A DNA stretch of 64,000 nucleotides, from assembly GCA_040221975.1 (NCBI GenBank), contig JAVJWR010000004.1, positions 4,319 to 68,318 on the forward strand. The letters are read 5' to 3'. A model generated the notes under the pieces. The model was not told the DNA's origin and made no database searches. It was given only the letters and a program-made list of their open reading frames with translations. The position numbers were made by a program, and so were the translations under genes. Positions 37,987 through 47,286 of this stretch are shown piece after piece. Origin of the DNA: Haliea sp040221975. GTDB taxonomy: Bacteria > Pseudomonadota > Gammaproteobacteria > Pseudomonadales > Halieaceae. Each line of letters starts with the position of its first letter. Position 1 is the stretch's first letter.

Positions 37987-38859
37987 CTTCAGCTTTTCCA
38001 GCTGCCGGCGTCGCTCGCGCTTGATCCGCGCCAGGTCCGTCACGGCGTCACCGGCGATATCAGTCACAGTGCCCAGCCAGCGGCCGCCGAGGCGGGTGTT
38101 GTTGATGGCGCAGCGGGGGACGGCGGTCAGCGGCGTCTCGCGCAGAATGCGCAGTGAATCGCTCAGCGATGTGCGCAGCGTCTCGGCGGTTGCCTGCGCT
38201 GCGCTCTGATTGGCGATACCCAGCACTTCCAGCGATTCCAGCACGGCCTCCAGGCCAGTCCACTCCGCCAGCACCCCCTGCTCGATACGCCGACGTGCCC
38301 CGCGGCGCAGCTTGCGTCTCAGGTTCCTGAACTCGCGGTCGATTCTGGGCCCGAACACCGGGTCGCTGGCGGGGCGCAGGCGATCATCCAGCTCCAGCTC
38401 CAGCCAGTCCGCTGCGGTCAGCACGGCTTCGATCCGGGGGAACACCAGCTCCTCTTCACTGCGCATGTGGGCAAGGCTGTGGTCAATGTAGGCGCGCCCG
38501 GCAGCGACCACTGCGTCACTGTCGGCAGCCCCCCGGCGCCAGTCGGCGATCAGCTGCTGCAGGGCCAGCGCCTTGTCGGCCATGGCGTCGTGCTGGCGCT
38601 GCAGGCTGTCGACGTCATCGGCCAGCTGCCGGTCCAGTTCCGCGGCGCGGCCATAGATCAGGTCCTCCCGTGGATGGTGGTAGCGATCGGCCCAGTCGAC
38701 CATGTAGGACATGATTTCATAGAGCACATGGCTGTCGGCTGGCGCGTCGCTGGCAAGGGCCTGCAGCTGCGCGGCCATCAGTTCGGTGATGTGCGTCAGG
38801 TGCACATGCTCTGCCAGCAACGTGGCGATCAGGGGGGGGCTGTTGTGTCGGTCGTTCAT
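37978..38859 (-). CDS. Hemerythrin HHE domain protein, NsrR-linked
   Basis: A 293-residue cytoplasmic protein whose first about 160 residues are a hemerythrin-like four-helix di-iron domain (LLAEHVHLTHI, YHHPREDLIYG, QHDAM, HSLAHMRSEEELVFP). The C-terminal half is a basic helical region without recognised motif. HHE proteins such as YtfE/DnrN act in NO stress or Fe-S repair. Its start overlaps the nsrR stop by 4 bp (ATGA), so it is co-expressed with the NO sensor. Its 3' end overlaps the convergent cyclase gene by 9 bp. Confidence 0.85.
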   Translation of the reverse strand: MNDRHNSPPLIATLLAEHVHLTHITELMAAQLQALASDAPADSHVLYEIMSYMVDWADRYHHPREDLIYGRAAELDRQLADDVDSLQRQHDAMADKALALQQLIADWRRGAADSDAVVAAGRAYIDHSLAHMRSEEELVFPRIEAVLTAADWLELELDDRLRPASDPVFGPRIDREFRNLRRKLRRGARRRIEQGVLAEWTGLEAVLESLEVLGIANQSAAQATAETLRTSLSDSLRILRETPLTAVPRCAINNTRLGGRWLGTVTDIAGDAVTDLARIKRERRRQLEKLKSA

Positions 38860-39305
38860 GGGCGCTCCACAAGGGGAATACGGAGAAGTTCCCGCAGTTG
38901 GCGTTGCCGGTTGTCAACAAGATCTTCCAGGGTGTAGCCGTCCAGTGTCGTCACGAACGCCTCCAAGGCTTCGCGCAGGGCCCTGGTCAGGCCGCAGTTG
39001 CCCTGTATCGCGCAGTTGCCATTGCGATCGAAGCATTCCACCAGTGGGCTCGGGGTCTCCATCTTGCGGAATACGTCTCCCACCACAATGTCCGCCGCGG
39101 GACGCGCCAGGGTCAGGCCACCGCCCTTGCCGCGGGCGGCATCCACGAAACCGTGGTGGTGCAGGTGCTGCACTACCTTGGTCAGGTGGTGCCGCGAAAT
39201 GCCGTAGGCATCCGCCACATCGCGAATGGTGTGGCGGCGGCCGGCGTCCACCGCGAGGTAGATCAGGGTGCGCAGGGCGAAGTCGGTGTATTGGGTCAAA
39301 CGCAT
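38856..39305 (-). CDS. nsrR: NsrR, NO-sensing Rrf2 family repressor
   Basis: Fe-S cluster transcriptional repressor that releases DNA on reacting with nitric oxide. The 149 residues start MRLTQYTDFALRTLIYLAV and have a winged-helix domain followed by the three cluster cysteines C91, C98 and C104, spaced as in characterised NsrR proteins (ECFDRNGNCAIQGNC). It heads an operon with the hemerythrin gene and is divergent from norCBQD. Candidate NsrR sites lie before norC, nirI and nirS. Confidence 0.93.
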   Translation of the reverse strand: MRLTQYTDFALRTLIYLAVDAGRRHTIRDVADAYGISRHHLTKVVQHLHHHGFVDAARGKGGGLTLARPAADIVVGDVFRKMETPSPLVECFDRNGNCAIQGNCGLTRALREALEAFVTTLDGYTLEDLVDNRQRQLRELLRIPLVERP

Positions 39306-39502
39306 CTGTGAGCCTTGCCGTGAAACAGGCCACCATCGTCGGTGGCTGTGGCCGCTGGAAAGGGAGCGGGGTTGGGGTCATGCCCGCGGGCTCGACCGCC
39401 GGGAAGCGGCATTCTAGCGGCAATATTGCACCAATAACAGCGAGCCACTCCCTGTGCTGCTGCCTCCACTGTGCATCATCGCGCCTCTGGGTCCGGCAAC
39501 GG

Positions 39503-39516
39503 GTTGATCTGGATCA
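39503..39516. promoter_or_regulatory. FNR/DNR/NNR-type binding site
   Basis: TTGATCTGGATCAG matches the TTGAT-N4-ATCAA consensus at nine of ten defined bases. It lies 185 bp before norC. Denitrifiers place such boxes before nor and nir genes for anaerobic, NO-dependent activation by CRP/FNR-type regulators. The regulator gene is not in the window. Confidence 0.75.
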
Positions 39517-39611
39517 GGCTTTTGGCGGATAGCCGCTGGCGGCCTGCCAGGCCGGCCGGCTGCATGATGGGCAGTGGTTGACCGCTGCCGGCCATCGGTG
39601 TGAAAATCCAT

Positions 39612-39634
39612 AACATGCATATAAAATACGAGTT
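39612..39634. promoter_or_regulatory. NsrR-like operator upstream of norC
   Basis: An 11-1-11 partial palindrome: left half AACATGCATAT matches AAGATGCATTT at 9/11, and the right half AAATACGAGTT matches AAATGCATCTT at 7/11. It contains a TATAAA hexamer and lies 66 bp before norC. Confidence 0.5.
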
Positions 39635-39700
39635 ATCGACAGCAGCTCTGGCGGCGACCTCCCATTCCGGGAAGTTCAGCGGGAGCAGGGGGAAGGTACC

Positions 39701-40153
39701 ATGATGGATTCGCTGACACGCTCGGCGGCGCGCAATATCTTTTTTGGCGGCTCGCTGTTTTTCTTTCTGGTCTTTGCTGCACTCACTGCACACAGCCACT
39801 GGTACATGGTGAATGTCTCCACCGACAGGGAGGGGCTCACGGACACCGTCGCGGCCGGCAAGCATGTGTGGGAGCAGCACAGCTGCATCAATTGTCACAC
39901 CATACTCGGTGAAGGGGCCTACTTTGCGCCGGAGCTGGGCAACGTCTGGACCCGCTACGGCGGCCGCGACAATCCCGCGGCGGCCCGCGCCGGCATCAAG
40001 GGCTGGATCAAGGCGCAGCCCCTGAATGTGCCAGGGCGCCGACAGATGCCCTATTTCGAGATAAGCGAAAAAGAGCTGGACGACCTGGTGGACTTTTTCC
40101 GCTGGGCCGACTCCATCGATACCCAGGGCTGGCCGCCACACCCGGCGGGCTGA
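39701..40153 (+). CDS. norC: Nitric oxide reductase subunit C
   Basis: Membrane-anchored cytochrome c that passes electrons to NorB. The 150 residues have one N-terminal helix (about 13-31) and a periplasmic heme c domain with CINCH (62-66), TILGEGAYFAPELGNV and a distal Met in RRQMPYF. Two Met codons open the frame after GGGGGAAGG; the first is used. First gene of norCBQD. Confidence 0.96.
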   Translation: MMDSLTRSAARNIFFGGSLFFFLVFAALTAHSHWYMVNVSTDREGLTDTVAAGKHVWEQHSCINCHTILGEGAYFAPELGNVWTRYGGRDNPAAARAGIKGWIKAQPLNVPGRRQMPYFEISEKELDDLVDFFRWADSIDTQGWPPHPAG

Positions 40154-40201
40154 ATACATGACCCGGCAGATCGGGCAGGCAAGCAGGCAGAGGACACAAC
40201 G

Positions 40202-41545
40202 ATGAAATACGAAACCCAGCGGGTGGCTTTACCCTTTTTCGCAGTGGCCATGGCGCTGTTCGCGCTGCAGGTGATCTTCGGCATTCTTGCCGCCATGGTC
40301 TATGTCCTGCCCGAGTTCATGGTGGATCTGGTACCGTTCCATGTCATGCGCATGAGTCATACCAACCTGCTCATAGTCTGGTTGCTGATGGGCTTCATGG
40401 GCTGTACCTATTTCCTGTTGCCGGAGGAGGCCGAGCGGGACATTCACAGTCCGATGATCGCCTATGTGCAGTTGGCGATCTTCGCCGTGGCCGGCGCCGG
40501 TGCGCTCATCAGCTACCAGTTCGGTATCCACGAGGGCCGGGAGTTTCTCGAGCAGCCCCTGTGGTCCAAGATCCTGATCACGATCTCCTTTCTGCTGTTT
40601 CTCTACAACACCAGCATTACCCTGTACCAGGGGCGCAAGACGGCGATCAACACCATCCTCATGCTGGGCCTGTGGCTGGCGGCGATATTCTGGTTCTTCG
40701 CCTTCTACAACCCGTCCAATCTGGCTGTGGACAAGTTGTACTGGTGGTGGATCGTGCATGTCTGGGTCGAGGGTGTGTGGGAGCTGATCATGGCGTCCCT
40801 GCTCGCCTACCTGCTGATCAAGCTCACCGGGGTGGATCGCGAGATCATTGAGAAGTGGCTGTACGTCATCATCGGCCTGGCGCTGTTTTCCGGCCTGCTG
40901 GGCACCGGACACCACTACTACTGGATCGGCGCGCCCGGGTACTGGCAGCCTGTCGGCAGTTTCTTTTCCACCCTGGAAGTGGCGCCGTTCTTCGCCATGG
41001 TGATGTTTGCCTTCTACATGTTCTGGAAGGGCCGTCGCAATCACGCCAACAAGAGCGCCATGCTCTGGACCCTGGGCAGCGCCACGGTGGCCTTTTTCGG
41101 GGCCGGCGTCTGGGGCTTCATGCACACCCTGCACTGGGTCAACTACTACACCCACGGCACCCAGGTCACCGCGGCTCACGGCCACCTCGCTTTCTACGGC
41201 GCCTATGTGATGATGGTCCTCGGGGTCATTACCTACGCCATGCCCCAGCTGCGCCGGCTACAGCCCTTCAACCAGATTCTCAACATGTGGAGCTTCTGGC
41301 TGATGACTTCGGCCATGTGTTTCATGACCTTTACCCTGACCTTCGCCGGGGTGGTCCAGACCCATCTGCAGCGGGTGCTGGGCATGAACTACATGGAGGT
41401 GCAGGAGCAGCTGGTTCTGTTCTACTACATGCGCCTTGGCGCCGGTGTGGTGGTGGCCATCGCCGCGATGCTGTTCCTGTATGCGGTGTTCGGACCCGCG
41501 CGGGAAGAGCTGCCCGAAGGCGATACCGCGCTGACGGCAGCGTGA
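40202..41545 (+). CDS. norB: Nitric oxide reductase subunit B
   Basis: Catalytic subunit of the cytochrome c-dependent NO reductase, converting 2 NO to N2O. The 447-residue length and 12 helices fit cNOR, not the longer quinol-dependent qNOR. Heme and Fe-B ligand segments are visible: MRMSHTNLLIVWLLMGFMG, WWWIVHVWVEGVWELI, GTGHHYYWIGAPGYW and AAHGHLAFYGAYVMM. It is 48 bp after norC and the next start lies 17 bases after its stop. Confidence 0.97.
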   Translation: MKYETQRVALPFFAVAMALFALQVIFGILAAMVYVLPEFMVDLVPFHVMRMSHTNLLIVWLLMGFMGCTYFLLPEEAERDIHSPMIAYVQLAIFAVAGAGALISYQFGIHEGREFLEQPLWSKILITISFLLFLYNTSITLYQGRKTAINTILMLGLWLAAIFWFFAFYNPSNLAVDKLYWWWIVHVWVEGVWELIMASLLAYLLIKLTGVDREIIEKWLYVIIGLALFSGLLGTGHHYYWIGAPGYWQPVGSFFSTLEVAPFFAMVMFAFYMFWKGRRNHANKSAMLWTLGSATVAFFGAGVWGFMHTLHWVNYYTHGTQVTAAHGHLAFYGAYVMMVLGVITYAMPQLRRLQPFNQILNMWSFWLMTSAMCFMTFTLTFAGVVQTHLQRVLGMNYMEVQEQLVLFYYMRLGAGVVVAIAAMLFLYAVFGPAREELPEGDTALTAA

Positions 41546-41562
41546 CAGTGAAGGTCGCCGCG

Positions 41563-42360
41563 ATGCCGGAGCAAGCGGGGGAGTTGCCGTATTACGAGCC
41601 GGTGGGCGACGAATGCGCATTGTTCGAGCACGCCTGGCGCCACGGCCTGCCGCTGCTGCTGAAGGGGCCGACCGGCTGCGGCAAGACCCGTTTCGTGGCG
41701 CACATGGCGGCGCGGCTCGGGCGGCCCCTGTTTACCATTTCCTGCCACGACGATCTTACCGCCGCGGATCTCACCGGCCGTTTCCTGTTGCTGGAAGGGG
41801 AAACCCGCTGGGTCGATGGCCCCCTGACCCGCGCGGTGCGCGAAGGTGGTATCTGTTACCTGGACGAGGTGGTGGAGGCGCGCAAGGACGTGACCGTGAT
41901 CCTGCACCCGCTCACCGATGACCGCCGCCTGCTGCCGCTGGAGCGCACCGGTGAACTGTTGCAGGCGCCGCCGGAATTCATGCTGGTGGTGTCGTACAAC
42001 CCGGGCTACCAGAATGTCCTCAAGTCCCTGAAGCCCAGTACTCGCCAGCGTTTCGTTTCCAGCACCTTCGATTTTCCGCCGCTGGACCAGGAGGTGGCGA
42101 TCGTGTCCCGGGAGAGCGGGCTGGCAGCGGCGCGTTGCCGTGCCCTGGTGGGCCTGGCGCAGCGCCTGCGGGCGCTGAAGGGGCAGGACCTCGAGGAGGG
42201 GGTGTCCACGCGGCTGCTGATCTACTGTGCCACCCTGATCGCGGCGGGGCTGCCGGTCATGCAGGCCGCCCGCGCTACCCTGGTGGAGCCGCTGACCGAC
42301 GAGCCCGACGTGCAGGAGGCTCTGCTGGAGCTTGTCACCATGGCCTTCGGCGGCGACTGA
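41563..42360 (+). CDS. norQ: NorQ, MoxR-type AAA+ ATPase for NO reductase assembly
   Basis: Cytoplasmic AAA+ chaperone that with NorD inserts non-heme iron into NorB. The 265 residues contain Walker A GPTGCGKT (35-42), Walker B ICYLDEV and sensor I VVSYNPGYQ, typical of the NorQ/CbbQ clade. ATG was chosen for an AAGG site 9 bases upstream; GTG codons at 41542 and 41548 would extend it slightly and couple it to the norB stop. Confidence 0.93.
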   Translation: MPEQAGELPYYEPVGDECALFEHAWRHGLPLLLKGPTGCGKTRFVAHMAARLGRPLFTISCHDDLTAADLTGRFLLLEGETRWVDGPLTRAVREGGICYLDEVVEARKDVTVILHPLTDDRRLLPLERTGELLQAPPEFMLVVSYNPGYQNVLKSLKPSTRQRFVSSTFDFPPLDQEVAIVSRESGLAAARCRALVGLAQRLRALKGQDLEEGVSTRLLIYCATLIAAGLPVMQAARATLVEPLTDEPDVQEALLELVTMAFGGD

Positions 42361-42385
42361 ACCGGCGCGCCCGGGGGCGGATTCC

Positions 42386-44323
42386 ATGTTGCACTTTCTC
42401 GAACTGGAAGAGCTGGTCGGGCGCTACTGGCATCGCTGGGCCTCCGCCGCCGGTTCCTGGCCCCACCATGCCGCGGCCGCGGTCAGCCTGGAGGAGACCG
42501 CCCCGGTGCTGGCCGTTTTCTTTCGCGCCGTGGGCGGTGAAGGCAGTGCTGCGCTCGGCGCCATGGCGGCCCGCGAGTCGGGCCACCGCCTGCGCCTGCG
42601 ACAGCGCCTGGGCTTCGACCGGGAGCGGCTGGACCAGGCCCGTATCGACGAGGAATCCCTGCTGCTGCCACCCGTCATCGGCCTGTTTCCCGAGCGGGCC
42701 CTGAACCGGGAACTCTATTTCTGGCTGGCGGCCCACGCGGCGGCGCTGGAACCGGTCGACGCCACCACCGACCCCCTGCAGGCCGACCTGCTGGCGCTGC
42801 GCGCGGCCCTGCTGGCGGCGGAGCGGGTTTGCAGCGAGCTGCCCGGTTTTCGCGCACGCTACCAGCGTCTCCGCGAGGCCCTGCTGGCAATTCGCCCGCG
42901 GCGTCCGCTGCCGGTCACGGAACAGGCACTGGAGTTTGTCATCCGCCATGCCCTGGGCGACCGCGGCGAGCAGCCGGCGTTGGCAGCGCAGCTGGTGATG
43001 CTGGTGTCCAGCCCGTCGGTACCGGTAGCGGGTGTACAGGCGCCCAGGGGCTACCGGCCGCCGCTGCCGGTGCCCCTGTGGGCCACCAGTTTCAGCCTCG
43101 GTACCCGCGCCATCGCGGAGCAGGGGGAGGAAGAAGAGCAGCAGGATCAGGCCCCTGCCAGCGGCGACGACAATGGCGGCAAGCGCAAGGCCAGTCGCCG
43201 CCACCAGGACCAGGCGGAGCGCGACGACTCGCTGATTTTCAATCGCTTCGAAAAAATGCTGTCCTTTGCCGAGATGGTCAACGTCAACCGCCTGGTGGAT
43301 GACGAGGAGGACGAGGATGCGGGCAAGGCCGCCGAGCAGCTGGAGGAAATCACCCTCAGCCCGCACCGGCAACAGGCGGCGGCGCGGCTGCGCATGGAGC
43401 TGGACCTGCCGCCGGGAGAAGTGACCGGTGCCCCCGCGCAGGCGGCGGTGACCTACCCGGAGTGGAATTATCGCCTGCAGGCGCACCTGCCGGACCATTG
43501 CACCGTGCTCACCGGCCAGCAGGAAGCCGCGGCGGAACCCTGGCAACCGGACGCGGCCATGCAGCAGCGTATCCGCCGGGTGCGGCGCCAGTTCGAGGCC
43601 CTGCGTCCGCGGCGGGTCTTGCTGCGCGGCCAGCTCGACGGCAGCGAACTGGACATCGACGCCGTGGTCAGGGCCCACGCCGACCAGCGGGCCGCGGGCA
43701 GCAGCAGCGACCGCCTGTTCGCCGATGCCCGCACCCTGGAACGCGACCTGGCGGTATCCATCCTGGTGGATGTCTCCCTCTCCACCGAGGCCTGGGTGGA
43801 TGACCGCCGGGTGATCGACATCGAACAGGAGGCGCTGCTGGTACTGGCCCATGGCCTGAGCGCCTGTGGCGACGAGTACAGTATCCACAGTTTTACCTCG
43901 AAGCGCCGCGACCGGGTCTGGCTGACGACCCTCAAGGACTTCCGCGAACCGATGGGGGGGCAGGTAGAGCAGCGCATCGCCGCCCTGCGGCCGGGCCACT
44001 ACACCCGCATGGGCACGGCGATCCGTCACCTCACCCGCGGCCTCGCCGACTGCGGCAACCGCCACCGACTGCTGTTGCTGCTGACCGATGGCAAGCCCAA
44101 TGACACGGACTATTACGAGGGCCGCTACGCGGTGGAGGATTCCCGGCGCGCGGTGCTGGAGGCACGCCGGGCGGGAGTGCGGGTATTCGCCGTGACCATC
44201 GACCGCGAATCCCAGGGTTATTTCCCGCGCATTTTCGGCCGCGGTGGCTATGCCGTCGTGTTCCGGCCCGAGCACCTGGCGACCGCGCTGCCGGCCATCT
44301 ACCGGCAGCTGGTGACCCACTGA
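42386..44323 (+). CDS. norD: NorD, VWA-domain NO reductase activation protein
   Basis: Partner of NorQ, 645 residues. A long helical N-terminal region, an acidic Glu/Asp-rich middle (around 240-330) and a C-terminal von Willebrand A domain with the metal-ion site DVSLST at 462-467 followed by TRMGTAIRHLT and LLLTDGKPND. Start at MLHFLELEELVG, after a GGGGGCGG site, 25 bp past norQ. Together these complete the norCBQD set. Confidence 0.94.
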   Translation: MLHFLELEELVGRYWHRWASAAGSWPHHAAAAVSLEETAPVLAVFFRAVGGEGSAALGAMAARESGHRLRLRQRLGFDRERLDQARIDEESLLLPPVIGLFPERALNRELYFWLAAHAAALEPVDATTDPLQADLLALRAALLAAERVCSELPGFRARYQRLREALLAIRPRRPLPVTEQALEFVIRHALGDRGEQPALAAQLVMLVSSPSVPVAGVQAPRGYRPPLPVPLWATSFSLGTRAIAEQGEEEEQQDQAPASGDDNGGKRKASRRHQDQAERDDSLIFNRFEKMLSFAEMVNVNRLVDDEEDEDAGKAAEQLEEITLSPHRQQAAARLRMELDLPPGEVTGAPAQAAVTYPEWNYRLQAHLPDHCTVLTGQQEAAAEPWQPDAAMQQRIRRVRRQFEALRPRRVLLRGQLDGSELDIDAVVRAHADQRAAGSSSDRLFADARTLERDLAVSILVDVSLSTEAWVDDRRVIDIEQEALLVLAHGLSACGDEYSIHSFTSKRRDRVWLTTLKDFREPMGGQVEQRIAALRPGHYTRMGTAIRHLTRGLADCGNRHRLLLLLTDGKPNDTDYYEGRYAVEDSRRAVLEARRAGVRVFAVTIDRESQGYFPRIFGRGGYAVVFRPEHLATALPAIYRQLVTH

Positions 44324-44350
44324 GTGCGTGTTTGTGGTCCCCGGGCGGAC

Positions 44351-44767
44351 TCAGCCGAATAGCGGGCTGTAGGGTTTGGCAATGGGTTCGTTGCCGGTGA
44401 GGCGGTGAATGCCGGCGCCGCAGCGGCCGATGTACCAGGCGACCGCGGCGGTGATATACAGGTAGCCAAAAGTCCACGCCGTCAGCGGCGGTACCGCCAG
44501 TTTCCCCAGCAGCTGCCAGATCACCACGGCGCCAGCGGATGCCAGCAGCAGCAGCCAGAAGGTGAGGATCTGGAAGCGCAAGTGGGAATCGACCCAGGCG
44601 GCCCCGCGCCCCAGCTTGTAGTGCGCCAGCAGCGCGCCCACTGGCAGCGTGACGACCGTCATGATGGCGCCGAGGTAGAGGCCGTAGATGATGATGGCTG
44701 CGCCTCTGCCCGGCGCATCCTTGGCGCGCCTCTCTAATCCTGCGCCGCTGTTGTCCGCTGCTGTCAT
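44351..44767 (-). CDS. Small polytopic membrane protein
   Basis: A 138-residue protein with three to four hydrophobic helices (about 23-45, 66-86 and 92-112), a charged N-terminus and the segment LGRGAAWVDSHLRFQILTFW, similar in style to DUF4870-type membrane proteins. Function unknown. It is convergent with norD and sits 44 bp beyond the end of the TonB receptor on the same strand, so it may be the last gene of that operon. Confidence 0.72.
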   Translation of the reverse strand: MTAADNSGAGLERRAKDAPGRGAAIIIYGLYLGAIMTVVTLPVGALLAHYKLGRGAAWVDSHLRFQILTFWLLLLASAGAVVIWQLLGKLAVPPLTAWTFGYLYITAAVAWYIGRCGAGIHRLTGNEPIAKPYSPLFG

Positions 44768-44811
44768 GTCACCCCTTTATTGCCGTTGGCCCGCCGATCG
44801 TGTTTCCGCGG

Positions 44812-46902
44812 TCAGTTGATGTGCCAGGTGGCTTTGAGCGAGATCCCGCGGCCGGGGGCCAGCAGGTTTTCGCTGGACTCCCGATAGCGGCGGTCCAGCA
44901 GGTTGTGCAGTTCCAGCGCCAGCAGCAGGTCCTCTCCCGGCCCCAGGTTCATGCCCAGGGCCGCGTTCAGCGTGGCCCAGCCGCTGCGCTCGCTGACCAC
45001 GATCCCGCGCGAACCTGGCTCTTCCAGTCTGGAAGCGCTTTCGCCGCGCAGGTACAGGTCCGCCCACAGGGAGGACCAGTGACCACCCAGCCCGGGTTCC
45101 AGCACCACCCCCGCGCGGCCGGCCACCGCGGGGATGCCGGTGTCCCGGGTCGCGAAATCGCCAAAGTCATTCTCGCGCTGCATCCAGGTCAGGTTGAGAT
45201 AGGGGCGTGTCCGCCGGTCGGGACTCTGCCAGCTGAGGTACAGCTCCAGTCCGCTGGCACTGGACGCGCCGATATTGCGGTAGATCTTGTCGCCCGCGTC
45301 CGGGCACTGGTCCTGCGGGCGGCAGAACAGATGGTCGATATAGTCGCGGGAATCCGAGTAGAACAGTGCCGTGTCGACGGTCCAGGAGCCGCTCATCAGG
45401 CGCCAGCCGAGTTCGTAGTTGATGCTGGTCTCCGGTTCCAGGGTCCGCGCCGGGTTGACGAAGCTGGAACCGGCATAGGCCCCGGTGGCGAGTTGCATCA
45501 GCGACGGGTACAGGTAGCCCTCGGAGATATTGAGGCGCCAGACGCTGTCCGGCTGCGGGGCCCAGTTGAGGCCGGCGGAGGCGACCAGGTGGCGGTCGGA
45601 GTCCAGTGTGGTCGCCACCAGCTCGGGGCGGTCGCTGTAGTCAAGCTTGCCGTCGACCCGGTAGTAGCGTGCGCCGATGATGGCGGTGAGGTGGTCGCCC
45701 AGGGCCCAGCGGTCCTGGACAAAGGCCGCCACGGTGCGAATGGTGGCGGCGTCGTCAATCCGTTCGCTGCCGCTTGCGGCGATCGCGGGCACCCAGGAGC
45801 GGGTTGCCACCGCGCGTTGCTGGCTGACATTGTCATCGCTGTACTGCAGTCCGGTGATCAGGCTGTGCCCGCCCAGCGGTTGCCAGTCTGCCTGCAGCAG
45901 CAGACCGTCGCTGCGCAGCGTGCCGCGAGTGTCGATGTCGCGCTGGTACCAGACGGTTTCGGTATTGCTGATGAAAGTGCGCAGGCTTTCCTGGGTAAAT
46001 GTGGACAGGGTCAGCAGGTCCAGCGGGCCCTGTCCTGGCTCAAACTGGTAGTCGAGGCTGAAGCGTTCCCGGTCCCGCTGTGGCGTGCTGAGGGCAAAGT
46101 CGGTCAGCGGGAAGGTGGTTCGCGCTGCCTCTTCCACGAATACCTCGGAGCTGGATTCGAAGCGGTCCCAGGTCAGTCCCAGGCTGTGGCTGCCGGCGGT
46201 CTTCTCCAGGAAGCCGTAGTAGCCGCGGTGGTCGAAAGCGGTGTTTTCGGCCCGCCCCGCCGCAGTGCGGCGCTGGCCGTGCTCGCTGTTGGCCGCCGCC
46301 AGGCGATAGCTCCAGCCGTCACGGGCGCCGTGGACGCTGGCAAACAGGGTGTCGCCGCCGGTGGTGCCATCGTAGCCGCCCTTGATCGTCGCCTGCAGGG
46401 GGGCACTGCCACCCTTGAGCGTCATCAGGTTGGTCACCCCACTGAGCGCCTTGGAGCCATAGAGGACCGAACCCGAGCCGCGGATCACCTCGATGCGTCC
46501 CAGCATGTCCGGGTGAATGGTCAGCGGGGTCCCGACCTCGCTGTGATCGGACAATTCCTGGCTGTCGATGAGGATGGCACTGCGCCGGGAGGCCTCGCCG
46601 CGAACGCGAATACGCTTGAGGCCGGCCTGGCCGGAGTCGGTGACCTGCAGCCCGGGCACGTCGCGCAGGAAGTCGGCGACGCCGGTGCCGGTCATGCGCG
46701 CGAGGTCCTCGCGGGTGAGTACGCTGATACTGGCACTGCTGTCCAGCAGACGCTCCTGGACCCGGCTGGCGGTCACCACCACTTCTTCCAGCAGATTGTC
46801 GGTGCCGGCGGCAGCGCCCAGCTCCGGTGCCAGCAGAAGCGCCGAGGCCAGTGTCAGTGCACGTAGCCCGGGCGGATGCGCGCCGGATGCTCGCTCAGTC
46901 AT
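44812..46902 (-). CDS. TonB-dependent outer-membrane receptor in the nitrite/NO island
   Basis: A complete 696-residue receptor: signal peptide (to about 32), TonB box EEVVVTASR, full plug with MLGRIEVIRGSGSVLYGSKALSG, and a 22-strand barrel ending WHIN. The plug resembles BtuB/siderophore-type receptors. Its position beside nirI/nirS suggests uptake of iron, heme or another metal needed for the respiratory enzymes, but no ligand can be assigned. The start was set at the Met opening the signal peptide with an AGGTGA site. It begins one base after the stop of the small Cys-rich gene, so the two are tightly coupled. Confidence 0.88.
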   Translation of the reverse strand: MTERASGAHPPGLRALTLASALLLAPELGAAAGTDNLLEEVVVTASRVQERLLDSSASISVLTREDLARMTGTGVADFLRDVPGLQVTDSGQAGLKRIRVRGEASRRSAILIDSQELSDHSEVGTPLTIHPDMLGRIEVIRGSGSVLYGSKALSGVTNLMTLKGGSAPLQATIKGGYDGTTGGDTLFASVHGARDGWSYRLAAANSEHGQRRTAAGRAENTAFDHRGYYGFLEKTAGSHSLGLTWDRFESSSEVFVEEAARTTFPLTDFALSTPQRDRERFSLDYQFEPGQGPLDLLTLSTFTQESLRTFISNTETVWYQRDIDTRGTLRSDGLLLQADWQPLGGHSLITGLQYSDDNVSQQRAVATRSWVPAIAASGSERIDDAATIRTVAAFVQDRWALGDHLTAIIGARYYRVDGKLDYSDRPELVATTLDSDRHLVASAGLNWAPQPDSVWRLNISEGYLYPSLMQLATGAYAGSSFVNPARTLEPETSINYELGWRLMSGSWTVDTALFYSDSRDYIDHLFCRPQDQCPDAGDKIYRNIGASSASGLELYLSWQSPDRRTRPYLNLTWMQRENDFGDFATRDTGIPAVAGRAGVVLEPGLGGHWSSLWADLYLRGESASRLEEPGSRGIVVSERSGWATLNAALGMNLGPGEDLLLALELHNLLDRRYRESSENLLAPGRGISLKATWHIN

Positions 46903-46903
46903 G

Positions 46904-47254
46904 TTAGTGGTCACCTGCGGGTCGTGGGTACGGGCAGCGCTGTGCGCCGCGGAGTGCCTGTTGCAGCGCTTCATTGTCATTGCTCCGGTAAGCGGCGAGG
47001 AGGGCCCGGTAATCCGGGCAGTTCTCCACTTCCGCGACCCCGGGAGGTTGGTGAATGAACCGGCATTTTGTCAGTGCCTCCTCAATCTCTGCGCTGTTGG
47101 CGGTGCCTTCATGCAGCGTCGCCAGGGTTGCGCGGCAGTTCACACCCCAATGCGCCTCCCTGGCCGCGACCGAGGCAGTGAGGCGCTCGTTCACCAGGTC
47201 GCTCGCCGTCGCGGTCAGGGGCGCGCAAAGCATGAATACAAGCCACAACGTCAT
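46904..47254 (-). CDS. Small exported four-cysteine protein
   Basis: A 116-residue protein with a signal peptide (MTLWLVFMLCAPLTATA/S) and four mature cysteines (C40, C64, C79, C107), likely two disulfides. No recognised domain; its helical mature part includes HEGTANSAEIEEALTKC. The start was chosen at the signal-peptide Met. It is the first gene of the minus-strand unit with the TonB receptor and diverges from nirI across a 103-bp region containing a perfect 18-bp palindrome. A periplasmic partner of the receptor is plausible. Confidence 0.7.
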   Translation of the reverse strand: MTLWLVFMLCAPLTATASDLVNERLTASVAAREAHWGVNCRATLATLHEGTANSAEIEEALTKCRFIHQPPGVAEVENCPDYRALLAAYRSNDNEALQQALRGAQRCPYPRPAGDH

Positions 47255-47286
47255 GCGCACAGTAAACCCCAGGCTCTGCTGCAATA

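Larger units (their letters stand above)
39306..39700. other. nsrR/norC divergent regulatory region
   Basis: This 395-bp gap has no gene. It holds a 6-bp-stem hairpin (GCCACC-N6-GGTGGC, 39329-39346) in the nsrR leader, an FNR/DNR-type box, and an NsrR-like site, the last two listed separately. A TAGAAT-like -10 for nsrR is readable on the minus strand near 39410, but its -35 is weak. Confidence 0.6.

Noticed and set aside
44800..46866. 688-codon open frame on the plus strand
   Set aside because: Complement of the TonB receptor gene; no recognisable domains.
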